In this document: one piece after another, positions 57,453-64,000 of the stretch
Numbering within the stretch: the stretch's first letter is position 1
Layout of the letters: every line of letters starts with the position of its first letter
Source of the DNA: Corallococcus sp. NCRR
GTDB lineage: Bacteria; Myxococcota; Myxococcia; Myxococcales; Myxococcaceae
Assembly (NCBI RefSeq): GCF_026965535.1
Contig: NZ_CP114039.1
Coordinates: 6,076,001 to 6,140,000 of the forward strand
Direction of reading: 5' to 3'
DNA length: 64,000 bases
Made by a program: the position numbers and the translations under genes
The notes under the pieces: generated by a model
Seen by the model: only the letters and a program-made list of their open reading frames with translations
Told to the model about the DNA's origin: nothing
The model's database searches: none

Positions 57453-57595
57453 TAGTGGACGCAGTGAGGCTGCGGGGTGCCTTCCACTTGGAAGGCGGGC
57501 CCTCGGACGGAGAAAACTCCGACGCTCGGCACTCCTCACTACGGACACCGCCAGGACGCCCCACGGGGCATCCAGACGCCATCAGGTCGGCACCC

Positions 57596-58021
57596 ATGAA
57601 GGACACAAACGAGGACACCAGCAACACCCAGCATCCCCCCGCCATGGACAGCGGCACCGAATCCACGTTGCTGCGGGAGATCCACCATGAACTCCGTAGG
57701 CTGCGGGAGGCCGTGGGTGTGATTCAGGCTCGCATCACCCAAGCGGCCCCTATCCAGGCCGCCCGCGCCGTCACCGTGGACGCGGCAAGGGCCCTTCTCG
57801 GCTGTGGGCGCTCCCAGGTCTTCGCACTCCTCAAGGCTGGCGCGCTGAGCCGCGCCCCCAAGGTGGGCAAAACGGCCATGGTGACGATGGAGAGCATTGA
57901 AGCACTCCAGGAGCGCTTCGGCCGCGAGCCAACCCCCAAGCTCAAGCGGCAACCCGCCCGGAGCACTTCCACCGGGCGGGAGACACGGGACGCGATTCTC
58001 AGAATGCTGCGGCAGCCTTGA
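57596..58021 (+). CDS. Excisionase/MerR-like helix-turn-helix protein
   Basis: 141 residues from ATG 57596. After a helical, Glu/Arg-rich N-terminus (LLREIHHELRRLREAVGV) comes a helix-turn-helix of the DNA-binding excisionase type: VTVDAARALLGCGRSQVF, ALLKAGALSRAPKVGKTAM, TMESIEALQERF. A basic tail follows. It lies beside the integrase gene in convergent orientation with a 23-base overlap, a common integrase-excisionase arrangement. It may direct excision or regulate the island. Confidence 0.75.
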   Translation: MKDTNEDTSNTQHPPAMDSGTESTLLREIHHELRRLREAVGVIQARITQAAPIQAARAVTVDAARALLGCGRSQVFALLKAGALSRAPKVGKTAMVTMESIEALQERFGREPTPKLKRQPARSTSTGRETRDAILRMLRQP

Positions 58022-59183
58022 GCGGCAGCACTGCCGGATCCTCGGGATGCTCCAGCCGGAGCGGCACCTTGATCATGGGCGGCACCGCAACGTTTTCGTA
58101 GAAGCGCTTGGTGGTCGCGGGCGACGTGTGCCCCACCACGGCGGCAATGGCAGCAAGCGGCAGCCCTCCCGATTTGGGCCGCACTTCCTGGCCGCATTCA
58201 GAAGCCCAGGTGACAAAGCTGTGCCGTAGTTCCCCAAAGCGCACCAACTCCATGCCCAGGGACTTGCAGGCCCGTCGCACCACGCGCCGGATGTGGCTGT
58301 CCACAGGCGCAGCACCGCGCGCCTGGAGCCGTTGCGCTGCCGCGAGCGCTTGACGGTCGATGCTCTGGACGTGAACACGCCCGCTCTTGTGGACGAACCG
58401 AAGGGTTGCGGCGATTTCGCCCGGCTCTTTCAACACCGTGATCTTGCCCTCGCCTTGGGCAAGCCGCTCAATCTCCGTGCCGTGCATCCCCGTCTTAGCG
58501 TGGAGGCACAGCACGTCGCGCACGCATTGAACGTCCGTCACCCGGCGCGTGGCCTCCTGGTCGAAGTTAGTGAACTCCCAGCCGGTGATAGCGCGGTAGA
58601 GCCGTTCAATGGTTTCGATGCTGTAGCCCTTTTCACGCACCGACTTTTCGGGACGGCTGACGGGCACCTTGAGGGAAATGGTGGCGTCCTCCGCCACCGT
58701 CAACGTGCCCTCTTCCTCGCGCAGCCACGCGCAGAACGCCTTGAGGGCCGTCACCCGGTTCTTGCGCGCGGTGGGCTGCCGGTTCAACTCGCGTAGGAGG
58801 TCCTGGAGGGTGACGGTGTGCAAGTCGCGGCCCGAGAACGCTTCCGCCCACGCAGCCAAGTAAAAGCCAACGCTGCTCACGTAGCGCTTCGTCGTGCCCG
58901 CGCGCCGCATGAAGTCCAGGTAGCGACCCACGGTCGGCGCGTCCAGGTAGACGGCGGATTCTTGCTTGAGCTTCTGGGCTTCGCCCTTGGTGCGGTAGCC
59001 CTCGGGATCGCGCATGAAGAGGGCCAGCTCGGCTTCGGCTTCCGTCTCGCTGCGGGCGTCGAGGTGGACCGTGTACGTCTTGCCCGCGACCATCTTGCGC
59101 AGCACGTACACCGGGCGGCCGTCCTTCGCCGTGAACGTGCGCCCGCCCTGCCATTTGCCTGTCCAGACCTTGCCGCTACCCAT
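57999..59183 (-). CDS. int: Tyrosine recombinase (island integrase)
   Basis: 394 residues with an N-terminal arm-binding domain, a SAM-like core-binding domain (about 80-165) and a catalytic domain. GELRHSFVTWA gives Arg320 and His321, and VGHTSPATTKRFYENV gives His352 and the nucleophile Tyr362. At the first catalytic Arg position the sequence reads KTGMHGTEIERL, so His234 stands where T-G-L-R is usual. The gene ends the island and faces the attachment site at 59302. Three TTTGGTCC-type words sit just before its start. Confidence 0.88.
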   Translation of the reverse strand: MGSGKVWTGKWQGGRTFTAKDGRPVYVLRKMVAGKTYTVHLDARSETEAEAELALFMRDPEGYRTKGEAQKLKQESAVYLDAPTVGRYLDFMRRAGTTKRYVSSVGFYLAAWAEAFSGRDLHTVTLQDLLRELNRQPTARKNRVTALKAFCAWLREEEGTLTVAEDATISLKVPVSRPEKSVREKGYSIETIERLYRAITGWEFTNFDQEATRRVTDVQCVRDVLCLHAKTGMHGTEIERLAQGEGKITVLKEPGEIAATLRFVHKSGRVHVQSIDRQALAAAQRLQARGAAPVDSHIRRVVRRACKSLGMELVRFGELRHSFVTWASECGQEVRPKSGGLPLAAIAAVVGHTSPATTKRFYENVAVPPMIKVPLRLEHPEDPAVLPLKAAAAF

Positions 59184-59198
59184 GCAGAAAGACTCCAG

Positions 59199-59329
59199 TT
59201 TGGTCCAATTTCGGTCCCAACTGACCGGATTTGGTCCCTGGAGTCAAACCGCGCCCCCTCGACTGGAGGGGGCGCGGCTCAAGGCGGTGGGTTGCTTCTT
59301 GTGGAGGCGGAGGGAATCGAACCCGCGCC
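59199..59329. other. Right attachment site and integrase arm sites (attR-like)
   Basis: TTTGGTCC (59199-59206), TTTCGGTCCC (59209-59218) and CGGATTTGGTCCCTG (59226-59240) precede the core TGGAGGCGGAGGGAATCGA then ACCC (59302-59324). The core's reverse complement reads as a T-arm (GGTTCGATTCC) and acceptor ending CCA. It repeats the core at 42346 in the same direction. A further hairpin (CCGCGCCCCCTC and GAGGGGGCGCGG) lies between. The rest of a tRNA is not present to the right. Confidence 0.7.
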
Positions 59330-59330
59330 T

Positions 59331-60734
59331 TCACCCGGGCGCGCGCAGCGTGTCGGCCGCCCGGCGCAGGTCTTCCTCGAAGTGGATGCGCGCCTGGGCC
59401 CGCGCCCGCTCGTCTGGCATTCGCAGGAGCGCCGAGGGATGGAAGGTCGCCATCCACGCCTTCGCCCACGGCGTTTCGAAGACCTGTCCCCGGCTCAGGT
59501 TGATGCGGAAGCCCAGCCCCAGGAAGGACTGCGCCGCCGTGGCCCCGAGGCAGAGGATCATCTTCGGCTTCACCTGCGCCACCTCCGCGTCCAGCCACGC
59601 CTTGCACGCGAGCACCTCGCTTCGTCCGGGCTTCGCGTGCAGGCGCTGCTTCTCCTCACCCGCCTCCCACCCGAAGTGCTTCACCGCGTTGGTGACGTAG
59701 AGCTGCTCGCGGTCCAGGCCCACCTGCGCGAGCACCTGGTCGAGCAGCTGGCCCGCCGGACCGATAAAGGGCTTGCCCACCCGGTCCTCCATGTCTCCCG
59801 GTTGCTCGCCCACGAGCATCAGCCGTGCTCCCACCGGCCCCTCTCCGAACACCGTGCGCGTGGCCCGTTCATGCAGCGGACAGGCCCGGCAGCCTTGTGC
59901 GGCCTGCGCGAGCGAGGCGAGGTCCCGGTGCTCGGGGAGGAAGCGGCTTGACTCGGAGAGCTCCAACTTCGGGCTCACCATGCGCGAGGTGCGCGCGGGC
60001 GCCTGGCGCACCAGCTCCGGAATGAGCCGGGTCTCCGGCAGCGTGGCCCAGTGCTTCTTGGGCATCTCCGCTCGCATGGCCCGTACGTTGAGCCGCGCCG
60101 GGTTGAAGGTCGACGCGTAGTACGTCCCCCACATCTCCTCCAGCGCATCTCCCTCGGGGGCTTGCGAGCGCGGCACTCCCGGCCCATACGTGAGCTGCTC
60201 CAGGTCCCAGGACACGCTCGCGTCCGGCGTGAGGATGCTCCAGCGCATGGAGGGGAAGCGCCTCGCGAAGAAGGGCGCCACGTGGCGCACGATGAGGTGC
60301 TCGGGCCGGTGCCACGCGATGAAGAACTCCTCGCCGTCACGCTCCACCCGCCGGAAGCGCACGAAGGCCTTCATCTTGTGCGCGTCTCGCTTGACGGCCT
60401 TGGCCAGCGTGAGCACGCGGTACACGTCCGCGTCGCTCTCCACCTCCAACAGCTTGCGCTCCCCGTGCGTCAGCCGCCACAGCACCCGGTAGAGCAGCCC
60501 CCAGCGCTCGGGCGCGCGGTGGTACGCCACTTCTTCCGCCAGCTCCAGGAACGCCGGAGGCACCGACAGCGCCGCCATGGGATCACTCGCGGGCACCACG
60601 TCCGGCGCGAGCAGCGAACCCTGTCCGCGCCCCTCCTCGGTGAAGAGCACCTGATCCGGGGACACGCCCCGGGCGAGCAGGCCTCGCGCGGCGGTCCGGA
60701 ACGAGTCCAGCTCCGGCCCCACCTCCACCCGCAT
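59331..60734 (-). CDS. UdgX-type uracil-DNA glycosylase fused to DUF4130
   Basis: 467 residues from ATG 60734, overlapping the upstream stop as TGATG. The N-terminal half is the DUF4130 region (YHRAPERWGLLYRVLW, HKMKAFVRFRRV). The C-terminal half is a family 4/UdgX glycosylase with cluster Cys (GCRACPLHERA), GEQPGDMEDRVGKPFIGPAG, the R-loop KQRLHAKPGR with the His that UdgX joins to DNA, and TFHPSALLR. It removes uracil from DNA. The radical-SAM partner is encoded directly upstream, the usual pairing. Confidence 0.9.
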   Translation of the reverse strand: MRVEVGPELDSFRTAARGLLARGVSPDQVLFTEEGRGQGSLLAPDVVPASDPMAALSVPPAFLELAEEVAYHRAPERWGLLYRVLWRLTHGERKLLEVESDADVYRVLTLAKAVKRDAHKMKAFVRFRRVERDGEEFFIAWHRPEHLIVRHVAPFFARRFPSMRWSILTPDASVSWDLEQLTYGPGVPRSQAPEGDALEEMWGTYYASTFNPARLNVRAMRAEMPKKHWATLPETRLIPELVRQAPARTSRMVSPKLELSESSRFLPEHRDLASLAQAAQGCRACPLHERATRTVFGEGPVGARLMLVGEQPGDMEDRVGKPFIGPAGQLLDQVLAQVGLDREQLYVTNAVKHFGWEAGEEKQRLHAKPGRSEVLACKAWLDAEVAQVKPKMILCLGATAAQSFLGLGFRINLSRGQVFETPWAKAWMATFHPSALLRMPDERARAQARIHFEEDLRRAADTLRAPG

Positions 60735-61984
60735 CAGAGCTCTCCGGTGAGCGCTTCTCGCGCGGAGGTGAACAGCGAGAGCTGGGTGGCGGGCGGCGTC
60801 ACCCGCTCGGTGAGCCGGGCGGAGTCGATGATCCCCGTGGGCCGGTGGTCCGCCGTCACGATGAAGGGCTTCATGCGCGCCAGCGGCACGCGCAGCCGCC
60901 CCAGGTCCGCGAGCGTGACGCGGTGCCAGCGGCGGATGCGCAGGAGCCGGTCCACCGTGCGCACGCCCATTCCCGGCACTCTCAGCAGGGACTCGCGCGG
61001 GGCTCGGTTCACGTCCACGGGGAACAGCTCCCTCCGGCGCAACGCCCACGCGAGCTTCGGGTCCAGCTCCAGCGACAGGTCCGGCTGTTCGGGCGGCGCG
61101 AGCTCGTCCACGCGAAAGCCGTAGAAGCGCAGGAGCCAGTCCGCCTGATACAGCCGGTGCTCGCGCACGAGCGGCGGAGACTTCGCGGGGAGGCGGGCGT
61201 CGACGAGCGGGATGGGGCTGTAGCCCGAGTAGTACACGCGCTTGAGCTTGAAGCGCGTGTAGAGGCGGTTCGCGGTGTCGAGGATGGCCGCGTCCGGCGT
61301 GGACGTGGCGCCGACGATCATCTGCGTGCTCTGGCCCGCGGGGGCGAACTTCGGCGCCTTGGGGCTCTCCTGGCGCTCGGCTTTGGATTGCTCCACGCGG
61401 GCGGAGATCTCCTTCATCGTCCCACCGGTGACCGCGAAGCTCTTCTCCGGCGCGAGCTTCTTCAGGTCGCCGTCCGTGGGCAGCTCGATGTTGGCGCTCA
61501 GCCGGTCCGCGTACAGGCCCGCCTGGTCGATGAGCTCCCGGGACGCGCCCGGCACCGCCTTGAGGTGAATGTAGCCCTGGAAGCCGTGCTCCTCGCGCAG
61601 CGTGCGCGCCACCTCGATGAGCTGCTCCATCGTGTAGTCCGGGCTCTTGATGACGCCGGAGCTCAGGAACAGGCCCTCGATGTAGTTGCGCTTGTAGAAG
61701 TCGAGCGTGAGCCGCACCACCTCCGCGGGCGTGAAGCGCGCCCGGGCGGTGTCACTGGAGATGCGGTTGATGCAGTACTGGCAGTCGTAGATGCAGAAGT
61801 TGGTGAGCAGGATCTTGAGCAGCGACACACACCGTCCGTCCGGCGTGTAGCTGTGACAGATGCCCATGCCCTCGACGCTGCCGAGCCCCTCCTTGTCCGC
61901 CTTCCGCTTTCCGCCGCTGCTCGAGCACGAGGCGTCGTACTTCGCGGCATCCGCGAGGATCTCCAGCTTCTTGCGCACGTCCAT
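60734..61984 (-). CDS. Putative DNA modification/repair radical SAM protein
   Basis: 416 residues from ATG 61984 (MDVRKKLEIL). NFCIYDCQYCINR gives the CxxxCxxC iron-sulfur motif. Early Cys in DASCSSSGG and the GMGICHSYTPDG stretch are typical of the radical-SAM family linked to UDG. The C-terminus has a helix-hairpin-helix-like RVPGMGVRTVDRLL, a DNA-binding element. It is translated into the UDG gene by an overlapping stop and start, so the two proteins probably work together on a DNA lesion or modified base. Confidence 0.88.
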   Translation of the reverse strand: MDVRKKLEILADAAKYDASCSSSGGKRKADKEGLGSVEGMGICHSYTPDGRCVSLLKILLTNFCIYDCQYCINRISSDTARARFTPAEVVRLTLDFYKRNYIEGLFLSSGVIKSPDYTMEQLIEVARTLREEHGFQGYIHLKAVPGASRELIDQAGLYADRLSANIELPTDGDLKKLAPEKSFAVTGGTMKEISARVEQSKAERQESPKAPKFAPAGQSTQMIVGATSTPDAAILDTANRLYTRFKLKRVYYSGYSPIPLVDARLPAKSPPLVREHRLYQADWLLRFYGFRVDELAPPEQPDLSLELDPKLAWALRRRELFPVDVNRAPRESLLRVPGMGVRTVDRLLRIRRWHRVTLADLGRLRVPLARMKPFIVTADHRPTGIIDSARLTERVTPPATQLSLFTSAREALTGEL

Positions 61985-62110
61985 GGAGACAACCCTAGCA
62001 ATCACCCCTGACGCGCACGCCTTGAGGGGTAGGGGCAGGCAGGGAGGCGAGGGCTCTTTTTCTCTGCTGGCCCGACGTATCCTTTTTTCCCCGTCGCGTG
62101 TCTCTCCGGC

Positions 62111-63013
62111 ATGAGCACCCCGTACCGTTTCCTGGAGACCTACGAACCCCTCCGCCCGGACCTCTACCGGTACTGCCGGCATCTGACGCGCAGCCCCTGG
62201 GATGCCGAGGACATGGCCCAGGAGACGATGGCCCGGGCACTCGCGAGCCTCGCCGTCATGGAGGAGCCGCCGCGCAGCCCGCGGGCGTGGCTCTTCCGGG
62301 TCGCGAGCAACCTGTGGCTCAACCGGATGCGGCAGGCGCGAGAGATACCGGCCTCCGATGGCGTCGAGGTCCCGGAGCCGGCGACGCACGCAGAGCCTCG
62401 CGCGACGCGTGAGGCCGCGGGGACGCTGCTCTCACAGCTCTCGCCGCAGGAGCGGGCCGCGGTCGTGCTCAAGGATGCCTTCGGGATGTCACTCGAGGAG
62501 ACCGCCGAGGCGCTCTCCACCACGGCCGGCGCCATCAAGGCCGCCCTGCACCGGGGGCGGGCGAAGCTGCTGACGCCCGAAACGGATGCGCCCGCGCCGG
62601 TGGCTCCCGCCGTCCTCAACGCCTTCTGCGACGCCTTCAACGCGCGGGACCTCGATCGTCTCACGGCGCTCCTGCTCGATACGGCGACCCTGGAGTACCC
62701 GGGGTTCAAGGTCGAGTCCGGAGCCCAGGCGGTCCGGGAGGGCTCGCTCCAGGGCACGCTCTTCGGCTGCCCCGAGGGCGGATATGTGCTCGTGGAGCCA
62801 CCGCGTTGCGAGCTCCGCACGCATCGCGGCGAGTCGCTCTTCCTCTGGTGGTCGGGAGCCGAGGTGCATTCCGTCGTGCGTGTCGAACTGGACGGCGACC
62901 GCATCTCACGGCTGCGGAACTACTACCACTCGCCCGAGGTCCTGACCGAAGTCTGTCGCGAGCTCGACGTGCCCTTCCGCACGCACGGCTACCGTCCCGC
63001 GGCCTCATCCTGA
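62111..63013 (+). CDS. ECF sigma factor with SnoaL-like C-terminus
   Basis: 300 residues. Sigma region 2 (LYRYCRHLTRSPWDAEDMAQ, ETMARALASL, WLFRVASNLWLNRMR) and region 4 (LSPQERAAVVLKDAFGMSLE, AIKAALHRGRAKL) are clear. After a linker comes a 110-residue SnoaL-like domain (VLNAFCDAFNARDLDRLTAL), as in ECF groups with a built-in regulatory extension instead of an anti-sigma gene. The hydrolase gene follows after 10 bases and may be a target or partner. Confidence 0.88.
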   Translation: MSTPYRFLETYEPLRPDLYRYCRHLTRSPWDAEDMAQETMARALASLAVMEEPPRSPRAWLFRVASNLWLNRMRQAREIPASDGVEVPEPATHAEPRATREAAGTLLSQLSPQERAAVVLKDAFGMSLEETAEALSTTAGAIKAALHRGRAKLLTPETDAPAPVAPAVLNAFCDAFNARDLDRLTALLLDTATLEYPGFKVESGAQAVREGSLQGTLFGCPEGGYVLVEPPRCELRTHRGESLFLWWSGAEVHSVVRVELDGDRISRLRNYYHSPEVLTEVCRELDVPFRTHGYRPAASS

Positions 63014-63023
63014 AGGAGCTGCC

Positions 63024-63818
63024 ATGAGCATCCACACCGTTACTTCCGCCGATGGGACGTCCATCGCATTTGAAACCACCGGCAAGGGCCCGCCGCTCAT
63101 CCTGGTGGGCGGAGCGTTCTGCGACCGCACCGCGGCGTCCTCGGGAACTCCGCTGGCGGCCCTGCTGGCCCATCGCTTCACCGTGTTCTCCTATGACCGG
63201 CGCGGCCGTGGGGACAGCGGGGACACACCACCCCATGCTCCCGAGCGGGAAGGGGAGGACCTCGCGGCCCTCATCGCCGCCGCTGGCGGATCCGCCGCCG
63301 TGTTCGGCATCTCGTCGGGGGGCCTGCTGGCCCTCGACGCCGCGGTGCGGGGACTGCCGATTCCCAAGCTGGTCGCCTATGAGCCTCCCGTCATCCTCGA
63401 TGTGGAGCGGGCCCAGGCCTTCGAAGTCCTCGCGACGCAACTGGATGAGGCCGCCCGGGGGCACCGGCGCGCGGAGGCCGTCGAGCTGTTCCTCACGAGG
63501 GTGGTGCAGATGCCCGCGCCAGCCGTCGCGCAGCTGCGCAAGGCGCCGATGTGGGCGGGGCTCGAGCAGCTCGCTCACACGCTGAGCTACGACCTGCTCA
63601 TCACCGCCCGTGGCCCCTCGCGCCTGGAGCAGGTGCCGGCCGTCCGCGCGGCGACGCTCGTCATGGACGGAGGCGCGAGCCCGGGTTGGATGCGCGAAGC
63701 GAACCAGACCCTGGCGCGGGCCATCCCCGGCGCACGCCACCGGACGCTGGAGGGACAGACGCATGCCGTGGACCCCAAGGCGCTCGCCCGGGCGCTTGAA
63801 GAGTTCCTGAGCGAATGA
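63024..63818 (+). CDS. Alpha/beta hydrolase
   Basis: 264 residues with AAGGAG before the ATG. SYDRRGRGDSGDT, the nucleophile elbow VFGISSGGLLALD, and the C-terminal EGQTHAVD with the catalytic His are the classical alpha/beta-hydrolase motifs. The acid may be Asp in LVMDGGASP. Cytosolic; substrate unknown. It follows the ECF sigma gene, probably in one transcript. Confidence 0.87.
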   Translation: MSIHTVTSADGTSIAFETTGKGPPLILVGGAFCDRTAASSGTPLAALLAHRFTVFSYDRRGRGDSGDTPPHAPEREGEDLAALIAAAGGSAAVFGISSGGLLALDAAVRGLPIPKLVAYEPPVILDVERAQAFEVLATQLDEAARGHRRAEAVELFLTRVVQMPAPAVAQLRKAPMWAGLEQLAHTLSYDLLITARGPSRLEQVPAVRAATLVMDGGASPGWMREANQTLARAIPGARHRTLEGQTHAVDPKALARALEEFLSE

Positions 63819-63877
63819 CCCGGGCCCCGCCACGTGGAGGGGGACTTCGTCAGAGGCTGGAGTTATGAGAAGCGCCC

Positions 63878-64000
63878 ATGAGCAACGAGAGCACGCCGGC
63901 CGAACCCGAGGTCATGGAGCCCACGTTCTGGAGGAAGAACGGCTGGTCGGCCCGGGTCATCAAGAACGAGGACGACGACGGCTGGGCCGTGGAGATCCGC
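63878..64000 (+). CDS. Unknown protein, 5' part only (runs off the window)
   Basis: 41 codons are visible from ATG 63878: MSNESTPAEPEVMEPTFWRK, then NGWSARVIKNEDDDGWAVEI. It is acidic with W-S-A-R-V-I-K and G-W-A-V-E-I, as in short uncharacterised proteobacterial proteins with a beta-hairpin core. The start follows CGCCC, with no clear ribosome site. Confidence 0.55.
   Translation, partial: MSNESTPAEPEVMEPTFWRKNGWSARVIKNEDDDGWAVEIR

Noticed and set aside
51960..57595. A retron or other reverse-transcriptase element
   Set aside because: No reverse-transcriptase motifs occur in any frame in the island.
59302..59390. A complete tRNA gene
   Set aside because: Only T-arm and acceptor-like sequence is present; what follows is the 3' end of the uracil-DNA glycosylase gene.

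Overview
The window looks like the chromosome of a fruiting myxobacterium of the Myxococcus/Corallococcus group. GC is very high, and several gene types are characteristic of that group: a SitA-type polymorphic toxin with its immunity gene, a DUF2381 protein next to Ser/Thr kinases, a TonB-dependent receptor with a TonB-like domain at its N-terminus, many small lipoproteins, a kelch-type lipoprotein remnant and a delta-60-repeat lipoprotein. All calls come from reading the sequence; no database search was possible.

Bases 1-29791 are mostly ordinary chromosome: a TonB receptor with a downstream lipoprotein, a methyltransferase, a UvrA-like ABC ATPase, DinB and hydrolase genes, an alpha-2-macroglobulin-like protein, and several lipoproteins or unknowns. 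Two competition or defence loci stand out. One (10390-13144) encodes a multidomain protein ending in a RelA/SpoT-like nucleotidyltransferase domain, followed by a small candidate immunity gene. The other (22755-26906) encodes a NACHT-type NTPase with a C-terminal PD-(D/E)XK nuclease. A kelch pseudogene and a membrane protein with two L7/L12-like repeats follow.

Bases 29796-42345 begin with an orphan attachment-like site and an Mrr-like endonuclease. Then come an ArsR/AHSA1 pair with a palindromic operator over the start codon, and a tightly packed six-gene operon (32302-38038): GNAT-like, condensation-type acyltransferase, ICMT-like methyltransferase, desaturase, CapA-like phosphoesterase and haem-oxygenase-like diiron protein. 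The operon looks like a small uncharacterised biosynthetic cluster. A Sit-type toxin locus follows, in which the expected lipobox cysteine reads as tyrosine.

Bases 42346-59329 form an integrated island. It is bounded by direct repeats that resemble the 3' end of a tRNA gene, and the inner side of each carries the same 15-mer (CGGATTTGGTCCCTG). It holds a restriction-methylase fusion, two divergent unknown genes, a degenerate kinase, an active-looking kinase with its DUF2381 partner, transposase scraps, a Fic gene broken by an in-frame stop, an excisionase-like gene and a tyrosine integrase. It also holds several kilobases of mosaic non-coding repeats that share the word GGCGCGAAA and were seen nowhere else in the window. 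Bases 59331-64000 return to chromosome: the UdgX-type glycosylase and radical-SAM pair, an ECF sigma factor with an adjacent hydrolase, and a partial gene.
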